Below are positions 35,223 to 43,522 of a stretch of 54,879 nucleotides of DNA, piece after piece. The position numbers and the translations under genes were made by a program. How positions within the stretch are numbered: position 1 is the stretch's first letter; the number at the start of each line of letters is the position of its first letter. Source of the stretch: CAZDSS01 sp964508185 (GTDB lineage: Bacteria > Pseudomonadota > Alphaproteobacteria > Sphingomonadales > Govanellaceae); assembly GCA_964508185.1 (NCBI GenBank), contig CAZDSS010000004.1:1-54879 (forward strand). The letters run 5' to 3'. Below the pieces are notes generated by a model. It was not told the DNA's origin. It worked only from the letters and a program-made list of their open reading frames with translations, and did no database searches.

Positions 35223-36248
35223 ATGGCCCGGCGAGCCGCAAGCCAAGGCGCAGGCAAGGCAGCGACAGGCAGGTCGTCGAGCAGCGGCAAGTCCGCGGCC
35301 AAGACGTCGGCGCGCAAGGCATCGACGCCCAGGAAGACCACAGCGGCCAAGCGCGGCGGCAGCCGGTCGGGCGCGCGCAAGGGGCGCAGCGCGGGTGCCG
35401 CCGGGCGCAGCCGCCCCATCTGGTCGGGACAGCTTCGCCTCGCGCTGGTGACGGTGCCGGTGCAGCTCTATTCGGCGCTTCAAAGCGGCGGCCGCATCGC
35501 CTTCCATCAGGTCCACGCCCCGACGGGCAAGCGGGTCAGGTACGAGAAGGTGGTGCCCGGCGTCGGCCCCGTGGACACGGACGAGATCGTCAAGGGCTAC
35601 GAGCTTCCGGACGGCAACTACGTGCTGCTCGAGCCCGAGGAGATCGACGCCGTGAAGATCGAGGCGAGCCGCATTCTCGACCTCGTGCAGTTCGTGGATT
35701 ACGACGAGATCGATCCGATCTATTTCGACCGCCCCTATTATGTAGCGCCCGACGGCGAGCTTGCCGACGAAGCCTATGGCGTGTTGCGCGAGGCGCTCCG
35801 GCGCGCGCGCAAGATGGCGGTCGGCCAGTTCGTCATGCGCGGGCAGGAGCATGTGGCCGCGCTCAAGCCCTGCGGGCGGGGGCTTCTGCTTGAGACGCTG
35901 CGCTATCCGGATGAAGTGCGGGAGGCCGCGCCCCTGTTCGCCGACGTCGCCGACGAGAAGCCGGATCCGGAGCTTCTCGACCTTGCGACCGAGCTGATCC
36001 GCCGCAAGACCATGCCTTTCGATCCGCGCATGTTCGAGGACCGCTACAGCGAGGCCCTGCACGCCATGATCGACGCCAAGGTGGAAAAGCGCGCGGTGGT
36101 CGATGTGAGCGAGGAAGAGCAGCCATCGGGCGGCGCCAAGGTCATCGATCTGGTGGAGGCCCTGAAGCAGAGCGTGCGGCGAAGCGAATCCGGCGGCAGC
36201 GGCGGCGCGAAGCAGCAGGCGCGCAAGCCGGGGCGGAAGGCGGGCTAA
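35223..36248 (+). CDS. ku: Bacterial Ku with a basic N-terminal extension
   Basis: A 341-residue DNA end-binding protein of bacterial non-homologous end joining. The Ku core begins near residue 65 (RPIWSGQLRLALVTVPVQLY) and continues with RIAFHQVHAPTGKRVRYEKVVPG and a central ring region, ending in a Gly/Ser/Lys tail. Residues 1-64 are unusual: 18 Lys/Arg, no acidic residues, many Ala, Ser and Thr, like a histone H1-like tail. No ATG, GTG or TTG occurs in frame between 35223 and the core, so the extension must be translated. TGGAG precedes the start. ligD starts nine bases after the stop. Confidence 0.93.
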   Translation: MARRAASQGAGKAATGRSSSSGKSAAKTSARKASTPRKTTAAKRGGSRSGARKGRSAGAAGRSRPIWSGQLRLALVTVPVQLYSALQSGGRIAFHQVHAPTGKRVRYEKVVPGVGPVDTDEIVKGYELPDGNYVLLEPEEIDAVKIEASRILDLVQFVDYDEIDPIYFDRPYYVAPDGELADEAYGVLREALRRARKMAVGQFVMRGQEHVAALKPCGRGLLLETLRYPDEVREAAPLFADVADEKPDPELLDLATELIRRKTMPFDPRMFEDRYSEALHAMIDAKVEKRAVVDVSEEEQPSGGAKVIDLVEALKQSVRRSESGGSGGAKQQARKPGRKAG

Positions 36249-36257
36249 GGCCGGGGC

Positions 36258-38828
36258 ATGGCACGAACAAAGGCAGGAAAATCCCCCGATCTTCTGGAGA
36301 CCTACCGTGAGAAGCGGCGCTTCGACATCACGCCCGAGCCCGCAGGCAGGCGCCGCGCGGGGCGCAGGAAGGCTGCGGGTGAGCTTCGCTACCTCATCCA
36401 GAAGCATGACGCGACGCGCCTTCACTACGATTTCCGCCTGGAGCTCGACGGCGTCCTCAAGAGCTGGGCAGTGACCCGCGGCCCGAGCCTGGACCCTTCC
36501 CAGAAGCGCCTCGCCGTCCGGACGGAGGATCACCCCATCGAATACGGCGATTTCGAGGGCATCATCCCCAGGGGACAATATGGCGGCGGCAGCGTCATGC
36601 TGTGGGACACGGGGCATTGGGAGCCGGTGGACGATCCCCGCAAGGGCCTCGAGAAGGGCAAGCTTTCCTTCATTCTTCACGGGCAGCGGCTGCAGGGGCG
36701 CTTCGCCCTGGTGCGCATGCGGCCGAACCCCAAGGAGAAGCGGGAGAACTGGCTTCTCATCAAGGACGGCGACGATCACGCGGACCCCGGCCGCGACGTC
36801 ACCGGGGAATACGATACGAGCGTCGCGACCGGCCGCAGCATGGAAGAGATCGCCGCAGCGCCCGCGTCCCGCGTCTGGAACAGCAACAAGGACGCCAACG
36901 ACAACACGAAGCGCAAGAAGCCTTCCGCCAGATGCCCCGGCTTCGTTCCGCCGCAGCTTGCAACCCTCGTGGATGAGACGCCCACGGGCAGGGACTGGAT
37001 CTTCGAGATCAAGTTCGACGGCTACCGCGCCCTGCTGTCCGCCTGCGGCGAGGAGGTGGCGTTCTATTCCCGGAATGGCCATGACTGGACCGGACGGCTT
37101 CCGGGCCTTGCCGCCGCGGCCAGGCGCCTCAGGCTCGACCGCATGCTTGTCGATGGCGAGGTGGTGGCGGTGGACGACGAGGGCCGCACCTCCTTCTCGG
37201 CCCTGCAGCAGGCCCTGAAGAACGGCGGCCGCAACCTCGCCTTCTTCGCCTTCGACCTCCTGGTGGACAGGGGGGAGGATATCCGGAAGCTTTCGAATCT
37301 CGAGCGCAAGGAACGGCTTGCCCGCGCCCTCGGCAGGGCGGGGCGGACCGGCCCCATCTATTACACCGATCACCTCGTGATGAGCGGCGACGCCATGCTG
37401 GACGAGCTCTGCAGCCGCCGCTTCGAAGGTGTGATCGCCAAGAAGGCGAGCGCCCCCTATCGCTCCGGCCGGGTCAAGAGCTGGCTCAAGGTGAAATGCG
37501 ACCGCGAGCAGGAATTCGTCGTCATCGGCATGTCGCCGTCTGAGCGGAACCGCCCCTTTTCGTCCCTTCTCCTCGGCTTCCATGACAGCGCGGGAAAGCT
37601 CCGTTACGCCGGGCGCGTGGGCAGCGGCTTCGCCCGGCGCGATCTCGCTGAGATCGACCGCCGGTTGAAACCCCTCCGCCGCAAGACATCGCCGCTCGAT
37701 GACAAGCCCGCAGGAATCCCGAAGGCTGTGCGGTGGGTAGAGCCGAAGCTGGTGGTGCAGGTGGCCTTTGCCGAATTCACCCATGACGGCGCCGTGCGCC
37801 ATGCCCGATTTCTCGGAATTCGCGAGGACAAGGCGGCGTCCAGGGTGACGAAGGAAGATCCGAGGCCCCTGAAGGAGGTGACGGAAATGGCGGCGCCGAA
37901 GACAAAACGCTCAAGCCGCGGCGCGAAGAACGGGACGGCCGTGGTGGCGGGCGTCAAGCTCAGCAATCCGGACAAGATCCTCTTTCCCGAACAGGGGATC
38001 ACCAAGCTCGAGCTTGCGGAATATCTCGAAGCCGCTGCCCCCCACATGCTGCCGCACCTCAAGCGCCGGCTCGTGAGCTTCGTCCGCTGCCCCGAGGGAC
38101 GGACGAAAGAATGCTTCTTCCAGCGCCATGCGGGGCCGGGGCTGATGGAAGCGGTGAAGCGCATGGTGATCCCCGGCAACAACACCGGGACGGAGGAATA
38201 TCTCTATATCGAGGATGTGAAGGGCCTCGTCGCGACGGCGCAGATCGGCGTTCTCGAACTTCATATCTGGGGCATCCATGTGGACATGGTGGAGAAGCCC
38301 GACCGCATCGTGTTCGACCTCGACCCGGCGGAAGGCCTGGCCTTTTCCGCCGTCACCTCCGCCGCCCTTCATGTGCGCGACCTTCTGGACGCCCTGGGAC
38401 TCGTGAGCTTTCCCCTGCTCACCGGCGGCAAGGGCGTTCATGTGGTCGCCCCCATCGCCCGGCGGCATGAATGGCCGGTGGTGAAGAAGTTCACGGCGGC
38501 CCTCGCCCAGCGCATGGCGGAAAGCGACCCGGACCGCTTCATCGCCAACATGAGCAAGGCCAGGCGCAAGGGGCGGATCTTCGTCGACTATCTGCGGAAC
38601 GAGCGCGGCTCCACCGCCATCTGCCCCTTCTCGCCCCGGGCGCGGCCCGGCGCGCCGGTCGCCTGGCCCGTGAGCTGGGACAATCTTGAAGGCTTCGACA
38701 GCGCGGCGGCGGTCAGCCTGCAGGCGGCGCCCGGACGCTTTCAAGAGGCCGCGAGGGCCTGGAAAGGCTATTTCGACCTGCGCCAGAGCCTCACCAGGGC
38801 GGCGCTCAACGCGCTGGACGTCGCGTGA
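36258..38828 (+). CDS. ligD: Multifunctional ATP-dependent DNA ligase LigD
   Basis: An 856-residue NHEJ enzyme with three domains in the Pseudomonas order. The 3'-phosphoesterase comes first (HDATRLHYDFRLELDG, about 50-65). The ATP-dependent ligase follows, with adenylation lysine K252 in EIKFDGYR and the KVKCDREQEF motif. Last is the primase-like polymerase, with catalytic D687 and D689 in FDLDPAEG and the ending ICPFSPRARPGAPV. With Ku it repairs double-strand breaks, filling and sealing the ends. Both genes form a two-gene operon. Confidence 0.95.
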   Translation: MARTKAGKSPDLLETYREKRRFDITPEPAGRRRAGRRKAAGELRYLIQKHDATRLHYDFRLELDGVLKSWAVTRGPSLDPSQKRLAVRTEDHPIEYGDFEGIIPRGQYGGGSVMLWDTGHWEPVDDPRKGLEKGKLSFILHGQRLQGRFALVRMRPNPKEKRENWLLIKDGDDHADPGRDVTGEYDTSVATGRSMEEIAAAPASRVWNSNKDANDNTKRKKPSARCPGFVPPQLATLVDETPTGRDWIFEIKFDGYRALLSACGEEVAFYSRNGHDWTGRLPGLAAAARRLRLDRMLVDGEVVAVDDEGRTSFSALQQALKNGGRNLAFFAFDLLVDRGEDIRKLSNLERKERLARALGRAGRTGPIYYTDHLVMSGDAMLDELCSRRFEGVIAKKASAPYRSGRVKSWLKVKCDREQEFVVIGMSPSERNRPFSSLLLGFHDSAGKLRYAGRVGSGFARRDLAEIDRRLKPLRRKTSPLDDKPAGIPKAVRWVEPKLVVQVAFAEFTHDGAVRHARFLGIREDKAASRVTKEDPRPLKEVTEMAAPKTKRSSRGAKNGTAVVAGVKLSNPDKILFPEQGITKLELAEYLEAAAPHMLPHLKRRLVSFVRCPEGRTKECFFQRHAGPGLMEAVKRMVIPGNNTGTEEYLYIEDVKGLVATAQIGVLELHIWGIHVDMVEKPDRIVFDLDPAEGLAFSAVTSAALHVRDLLDALGLVSFPLLTGGKGVHVVAPIARRHEWPVVKKFTAALAQRMAESDPDRFIANMSKARRKGRIFVDYLRNERGSTAICPFSPRARPGAPVAWPVSWDNLEGFDSAAAVSLQAAPGRFQEAARAWKGYFDLRQSLTRAALNALDVA

Positions 38829-38895
38829 CGGCCGGAACCCTCGTGGTTACGCGGGCGTTATTCCGGTCCCAAGTTTCCTGCACGAGTGAGACCCC

Positions 38896-40188
38896 ATGCT
38901 TCACAACCAGACGGTCGGGGCCCCTTCGGTTCACGGACAGGTTCCGCTCGCCGTCGCCTACGAGACGGTGCGCGGCGCGAGCATGCAGCTCATTGAAGGG
39001 CTCGGTCCCGAGGACATGACGCCCCAGTCCATGGCGGATGCGAGCCCGGTGAAATGGCATCTCGCACATACCACCTGGTTCTTCGCGACCTTCTTCCTCG
39101 ATCGCCATGCCTCGGGGCACGACGCCTGGGACAAGTCTTTCGGCCGCCTGTTCAATTCCTATTACGAGGCCCTGGGCCCGCGCCAGCCGCGGCCCGAGCG
39201 CGGCCTGCTCACCCGGCCAACTGTTGCCGAGGTGCTGGCGCTCCGCCGGGCGGTGGACGATGCGGTCATGAGGCGGATCGAAGACGGCGATCTCACCCCT
39301 GACGCCGAGGAGGTGCTGTGGCTCGGCCTGCATCACGAGCAGCAGCATCAGGAACTGATCCTCACCGACCTTCTGCATCTTTTCGCCCAGAACCCGTTGC
39401 GCCCGATCTACCGCCCGCGGCCCGCGGCGGGCCGGGGGAGCGATGCGGGCGGGGCGGCCGCCTTCGTTCCGTTCAGCGGCGGGCTTGCCCGCATCGGTTA
39501 CGATCCCGATCAGGACGGCCCCTTCGCCTTCGATTGCGAGAAGCCGCGTCACCGCGTCTTCATCGACGCCTTCGCCATCGCCGAGCGGCCGGTGAACAAC
39601 CGCGAATGGATGGATTTCGTGCGTGACGGCGGCTATCGCACGCCGACCCTGTGGCTGTCCGACGGCTGGGCCACGGTGACGCGCGAAGGCTGGCAGGCGC
39701 CGCTCTACTGGGAGCGGGGCCCGGACGGCTGGATGCGCATGACGCTCCACGGCATGGAGCCCGTGGATCCCGACGCGCCCGTCTGCCATATCAGCTATTT
39801 CGAGGCCGACGCCTTCGCCCGCTGGGCGGGCCACCGCCTGCCCACCGAACAGGAATGGGAGCTTGCGGCCCGCGGCCAGCCCGTGATCGGGCAGTTCGCC
39901 AACAGCGGCATCTTCACGCCCCTTGCGCCGACCCTTCCCTCCAGCCTGCGCCAAGTCTACGGCGGCGTGTGGGAATGGACGCGAAGCAGCTTCGCGCCCT
40001 ATCCGGGGTTCCGGCCGCTTGCCGGCGCCGCCGGCGAATACAACGGCAAGTTCATGTGCGGCCAGTTCGTGCTGCGCGGCGGCTCCTGCGCCACGCCGGC
40101 GGGCCACATGCGGGCGAGCTACCGCAATTTCTTCTATCCCCACCAGCGCTGGCAGTTCACCGGTCTGCGCCTTGCCAAGGATCTTTGA
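38896..40188 (+). CDS. egtB: Ergothioneine biosynthesis sulfoxide synthase EgtB
   Basis: A 430-residue non-heme iron enzyme that joins hercynine to a thiol (gamma-glutamylcysteine or cysteine) with oxygen. The N-terminal DinB-like domain supplies the iron histidines H55 (WHLAHTTWF) and H147/H151 (HHEQQHQE). The C-terminal formylglycine-generating-enzyme-like domain (about 175-430) has HRLPTEQEWELAARG, YGGVWEWTRS and VLRGGSCATP. egtD follows two bases after its stop. No egtC amidase lies here, so the thiol donor may be cysteine. Confidence 0.94.
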   Translation: MLHNQTVGAPSVHGQVPLAVAYETVRGASMQLIEGLGPEDMTPQSMADASPVKWHLAHTTWFFATFFLDRHASGHDAWDKSFGRLFNSYYEALGPRQPRPERGLLTRPTVAEVLALRRAVDDAVMRRIEDGDLTPDAEEVLWLGLHHEQQHQELILTDLLHLFAQNPLRPIYRPRPAAGRGSDAGGAAAFVPFSGGLARIGYDPDQDGPFAFDCEKPRHRVFIDAFAIAERPVNNREWMDFVRDGGYRTPTLWLSDGWATVTREGWQAPLYWERGPDGWMRMTLHGMEPVDPDAPVCHISYFEADAFARWAGHRLPTEQEWELAARGQPVIGQFANSGIFTPLAPTLPSSLRQVYGGVWEWTRSSFAPYPGFRPLAGAAGEYNGKFMCGQFVLRGGSCATPAGHMRASYRNFFYPHQRWQFTGLRLAKDL

Positions 40189-40190
40189 CC

Positions 40191-41222
40191 ATGTCCCCTG
40201 CGGCGCCGTCCGTATCCTCCGCCCCACGCACCTCCTCCGCCTTCGCCCGCGCCATCCTCGCGGGCCTTACCGCCGAGCCCAAGGCCGTCTCCCCCACCTG
40301 GCTCTATGACCGGCGCGGGTCCGAATTGTTCGAGGAGATCACCGAGCTTCCCGAATACTACCTGACGCGCGCCGAAATCGCGGTGCTGGAAGCGCGCGCC
40401 GCGGACATGGCGGCGCTTATCGGGCCCGACGCGACGCTCGTGGAATTCGGCAGCGGGTCGAGCCGCAAGACGCCGATCCTCCTCGGCGCGCTGGAGCGGC
40501 CACGCCTTTATGCGCCGCTCGACATCTCGACCGAGATGCTGCTCATGGCGGCCGAGGACATGACCCGCCGCTTCCCTGACCTCGTGGTCGCGCCGCAGGT
40601 CGTGGACCTTACTCGCGATTTCACCGCCGATCTCGCCCGTCTTGGCGGCGCGCGGAAGGTGGGGTTCTTCCCCGGCTCCACCATCGGCAATTTCCATCCC
40701 CGGGAAGCGGTGCGCTTCCTGCGGCGCGCCCACGCGGCGCTCGGTAGGGACGCCCTGATGATCGTCGGCGTCGATCTTCAGAAGGACCCCGCCCGGCTCA
40801 TTCCGGCCTATGACGATGCGGCCGGGGTGACGGCCGAATTCAACAAGAACCTTCTTCGCCGCATCAACGACGAGCTCGACGGCGATTTCGATCTCGCGCG
40901 CTTTCGCCATCTGGTCCGCTACGATGACCGCGCCCACCGCATCGAGATGCATCTTGCAAGCCTTTGCGACCAGACGGTGCGGGCGGCGGGAAGAAGCTTC
41001 GCCTTCCGGGCAGGCGAGACCATCCATACGGAAAATTCCTACAAGTTCACGATCCGCAGCTTTCAGGGACTCGCCCGCCTCGCCGGCTGGCGGCCCGTCG
41101 CCTTCTGGCGCGATCCGGACGATCTCTTCAGCGTCCATCTCCTGAGGGCGGACGATGCGGATCCCGCAGATTTCGAGGAGACGAGCGATGGCCAAGGATC
41201 ATGGCCCCCAGATCAAGGATGA
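40191..41222 (+). CDS. egtD: L-histidine N-alpha-methyltransferase EgtD
   Basis: A 343-residue enzyme that trimethylates histidine to hercynine using SAM. SAM-binding LVEFGSGSSRKT (about 83-94), the conserved FFPGSTIGNFHP and the histidine-site region near GETIHTENSYKFT are clear. The frame is open far upstream as a shadow of egtB; ATG 40191, two bases past the egtB stop, matches the family N-terminus. Its last 35 bases overlap the small gene at 41188 in another frame. Together egtB and egtD provide the core of ergothioneine synthesis. Confidence 0.94.
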   Translation: MSPAAPSVSSAPRTSSAFARAILAGLTAEPKAVSPTWLYDRRGSELFEEITELPEYYLTRAEIAVLEARAADMAALIGPDATLVEFGSGSSRKTPILLGALERPRLYAPLDISTEMLLMAAEDMTRRFPDLVVAPQVVDLTRDFTADLARLGGARKVGFFPGSTIGNFHPREAVRFLRRAHAALGRDALMIVGVDLQKDPARLIPAYDDAAGVTAEFNKNLLRRINDELDGDFDLARFRHLVRYDDRAHRIEMHLASLCDQTVRAAGRSFAFRAGETIHTENSYKFTIRSFQGLARLAGWRPVAFWRDPDDLFSVHLLRADDADPADFEETSDGQGSWPPDQG

Positions 41223-41439
41223 CGAGAAATACGAGGCCCTGCGCCGCGAGGGCGCGAGCAAGGAAAAGGCCGCGCGCATCGCCAATGCGGGAAAGTCCGC
41301 AAGCCGTCGCGGCGGCAAGGCCGAAGCCTACGAGGACTGGACCAAGGAAGAACTGCTCGACAAGGCGCGGGAGATCGGGCTCAAGGACTATTCGGACATG
41401 AACAAGTCCGAGCTCATCAACGCGCTGCGCAACCATTGA
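41188..41439 (+). CDS. Small Rho N-terminal-domain-like protein
   Basis: An 83-residue charged protein. The N-terminal half (EKYEALRREGASKEKAARIAN) is helical and found in small bacterial proteins of unknown role. The C-terminal half (WTKEELLDKAREIGLK, MNKSELINALRNH) is a Rho-N/SAP-like helix-extended-loop-helix, which usually binds nucleic acid. The ATG at 41188 has a strong GAGGAG site inside the end of egtD, and the frames overlap by 35 bases. Whether it is linked to ergothioneine or to the nearby DNA-repair genes is unknown. Confidence 0.82.
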   Translation: MAKDHGPQIKDDEKYEALRREGASKEKAARIANAGKSASRRGGKAEAYEDWTKEELLDKAREIGLKDYSDMNKSELINALRNH

Positions 41440-41516
41440 AATGCCAGCTGCTTGCAAGGGCGCGGCGGGCGGCCTAACAATGGGCCGAACCCCGTGACTT
41501 TCCACGAAAGCGCCCG

Positions 41517-41990
41517 ATGCCCGAGATCTATGTGGATGCCGATGCCTGCCCCGTGAAGGCGGAGGCGATCACCGTCGCCCTGCGCCACGGCCTCGTGCTT
41601 CATATGGTGAGCAACAGCGGCATCCGGCCCCACGGCAGCCCCCTGATCCGCACCGTGCTCGTGGGCGGCGGGATGGACGCCGCCGACGACTGGATTGCGG
41701 CGCATGCGGCGGCGGGCGATCTTGTGGTGACCGCCGACATCCCCCTGGCCGCCCGCTGCGTCGATCGCGGAGCGGAGGTCGTTACCCCCACCGGACGGCG
41801 CTTCGGGCCGGGCAACATGGGCATGGCGCTCGCCATGCGGAACCTCTCGACGGAATTGCGCGAAAGCGGCCTGGTGCAAAGCCGCGTTCCGCCCTTCGGC
41901 AAGCAGGACCGCTCCCGCTTCCTCAATGTCATGGAGGAGGTGGTGAGGGAATTGCGCCGCAGGGCCGAAGCTGCGCCGCCCCGCACATGA
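41517..41990 (+). CDS. YaiI/YqxD family protein (DUF188)
   Basis: A 157-residue PIN/NYN-like protein. The opening EIYVDADACPVKAEA, the middle DLVVTADIPLAARCVDRG and TPTGRRFGPGNMG are family hallmarks, with conserved aspartates resembling a nuclease metal site. No activity is established. It begins 77 bases after the Rho-N-like gene and ends at a strong hairpin. Confidence 0.9.
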   Translation: MPEIYVDADACPVKAEAITVALRHGLVLHMVSNSGIRPHGSPLIRTVLVGGGMDAADDWIAAHAAAGDLVVTADIPLAARCVDRGAEVVTPTGRRFGPGNMGMALAMRNLSTELRESGLVQSRVPPFGKQDRSRFLNVMEEVVRELRRRAEAAPPRT

Positions 41991-41993
41991 AAA

Positions 41994-42024
41994 CGGCCCG
42001 CATGCGGGATGCGCATGCGGGCCG
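41994..42024. terminator. Bidirectional hairpin between the YaiI-family gene and the cold-shock gene
   Basis: CGGCCCGCATGCG and CGCATGCGGGCCG form a perfect 13-bp stem around GGATG, directly after the YaiI-family stop. Short A/T flanks make it a plausible terminator for both converging genes, though the T-runs are weak. Confidence 0.65.
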
Positions 42025-42077
42025 GAATTCATGCCGGATCTATCGTCGCGCCGGGGAGACCGGCGCAACGCCGTTCG

Positions 42078-42299
42078 TCAGCCCTGAACCTTCAGATTGT
42101 CGGCGGAGCTGCGGCCGCGCTTGTCGTTCACGAGCTGGTAGCTGATCTGCTGCCCTTCGGTCAGCCCGCGCAGCCCGGCGCGTTCCACAGCGCTGATATG
42201 CACGAAAACGTCGCTACCGCCGGTAGCGGGAGTGATGAAGCCGTAGCCCTTGGTCGCGTTGAACCACTTCACCGTGCCAGTTGCCGTCTCAGATGCCAT
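42078..42299 (-). CDS. CspA-family cold-shock protein
   Basis: A 73-residue OB-fold protein. RNP1 (KWFNATKGYGFI) and RNP2 (DVFVHISAV) bind single-stranded nucleic acid; it acts as an RNA chaperone. The upstream region on this strand is long before infA diverges, leaving room for a long 5' leader, as is common in cold-shock genes. Confidence 0.93.
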   Translation of the reverse strand: MASETATGTVKWFNATKGYGFITPATGGSDVFVHISAVERAGLRGLTEGQQISYQLVNDKRGRSSADNLKVQG

Positions 42300-42484
42300 T
42301 TGTAGTCGTCTCCAGTGGTCGTCGTCGTAAGCGTCTTCGAGTCGGTGAAATGCTTGCGACCGAGGTCCCCATCACGTCCATCCAACAGATGGCATAGAAC
42401 ATTGGGAAGGACGCGTGCAAACACGCTCGTCAACCAAATGAGGAGACGCGGCTTCCCGGCCAAAGTCAAGTGCATTCCGTGATT

Positions 42485-42526
42485 GCGGCGCACCCGCGGC
42501 GCAGAATTTGCGCCGGTCGCGGCGCA
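42485..42526. repeat. Three direct GCGGCGCA repeats with one inverted copy
   Basis: GCGGCGCA occurs at 42485-42492, 42496-42503 and 42519-42526, and its inverse TGCGCCG at 42509-42515. Direct copies begin 11 and 23 bases apart, about one and two helix turns, so they would face the same side of the DNA. This fits cooperative binding of a regulator. Confidence 0.55.
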
Positions 42527-42603
42527 AAAGCATCACCTGAATGGCGTAGTCCGCGAAGGACCGTCAGGGGCCGCTCGCCACCCCGCGGGAGGCGTTGAAA
42601 GCC

Positions 42604-42631
42604 TTGCATTTTCGCGAACAATGAATATTTT
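42604..42631 (+). promoter_or_regulatory. Candidate promoter of infA
   Basis: TTGCAT (42604-42609) and TATTTT (42626-42631) are 16 bases apart, about 35 bases before the infA start, in a locally AT-rich stretch. Confidence 0.5.
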
Positions 42632-42666
42632 GCTGTTGGCTCGATGGAGATTTTTCGGGAACCCTT

Positions 42667-42885
42667 ATGGCGAAAGAAGAAGTACTTGAGATGCGCGGCC
42701 GGGTTGAGGAGCTGCTCCCCAACGCCATGTTTCGCGTGAAGCTTGAGAATGGCCATGAAGTGCTCGGCCATACGGCGGGCAAGATGCGGAAGAATCGGAT
42801 TCGCGTGCTCGCCGGCGACGACGTGCTGGTGGAGCTGACGCCCTACGACCTGACCAAGGGCCGCATCACCTATCGCTTCAAGTAA
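42667..42885 (+). CDS. infA: Translation initiation factor IF-1
   Basis: A 72-residue OB-fold protein essential for translation initiation. The sequence MAKEEVLEMRGRVEELLPN, FRVKLENGHEVLGHTAGKMRKN and a C-terminal DLTKGRITYRFK match IF-1 along the full length. GGGAA precedes ATG 42667. It heads the infA-maf-RNase G-like-yacG series common in alphaproteobacteria. Confidence 0.97.
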   Translation: MAKEEVLEMRGRVEELLPNAMFRVKLENGHEVLGHTAGKMRKNRIRVLAGDDVLVELTPYDLTKGRITYRFK

Positions 42886-42928
42886 GCATGCCCATGCGTG
42901 CGGCGGCCGCAGGGCGGGCTTTCATCCA

Positions 42929-43522
42929 ATGACGGCCGTCGAACTTCCCTTCCGTCTGGCGTCCGCCTCGCCGCGGCGCCTGGATTTGCTGCGCCAGATC
43001 GGCGTCACTCCCGCCGAGGTGAAGCCGGCGGAGATCGACGAGACCCCGTCGAGATCGGAAAAACCCCGCGCCCTCGCCCTGCGTCTCGCGGTCGAAAAGG
43101 CCCGCGCCGTCGCCGATGAGCGCCTTGCAACCCTCGCCGCCGATACGGTGGTGAGCGCCGCCGCGCGCGTGCTGCCCAAGGCGGAGGACGAGGCGACGGC
43201 GCGGCAATGCCTCGAGATCCTGTCCGGCCGTCGCCACCGGGTGGTGACCGCCGTCGCCCTGGTCCTTCCCGATGGCCGGCTTTTGCAGCGGGTGAATGAG
43301 ACCGTCGTCACCTTCAAGCGCCTCGAGGCCCAGGAGATCGCCCATTATCTCCAAAGCGGCGAATGGCACGGCAAGGCCGGGGGCTATGCCATACAGGGTC
43401 TGGCGGCAGCCTTCGTGCGCCATCTCAACGGCTCCTACAGCAATGTGGTGGGCCTGCCGCTATACGAGACCGCGAACCTTCTGCGCGGGGCCGGCATCCT
43501 CACTCGCGCAGGCGCGAAATGA
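42929..43522 (+). CDS. maf: Maf-family nucleoside triphosphate pyrophosphatase
   Basis: A 197-residue house-cleaning enzyme that hydrolyses unusual NTPs such as m7GTP, dTTP or UTP. The signature LASASPRRLDLLRQIG opens the protein, AADTVVSA holds the metal/base aspartate, and GEWHGKAGGYAIQGLAAAFV is conserved. Its stop overlaps the next start by four bases (ATGA), indicating coupled translation with the RNase G-like gene. Confidence 0.93.
   Translation: MTAVELPFRLASASPRRLDLLRQIGVTPAEVKPAEIDETPSRSEKPRALALRLAVEKARAVADERLATLAADTVVSAAARVLPKAEDEATARQCLEILSGRRHRVVTAVALVLPDGRLLQRVNETVVTFKRLEAQEIAHYLQSGEWHGKAGGYAIQGLAAAFVRHLNGSYSNVVGLPLYETANLLRGAGILTRAGAK

Larger units (their letters stand above)
42300..42666. 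other. 367-base intergenic region between csp and infA
   Basis: Holds the control regions of the two divergent genes. On the csp side I see a GACTC (GANTC-type) site at 42337-42341 and a TTGACT at 42464-42469 on the reverse strand without a good -10. In the middle is a cluster of GCGGCGCA repeats (42485-42526). On the infA side is a promoter (42604-42631). No further open frame looks coding. Confidence 0.7.
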
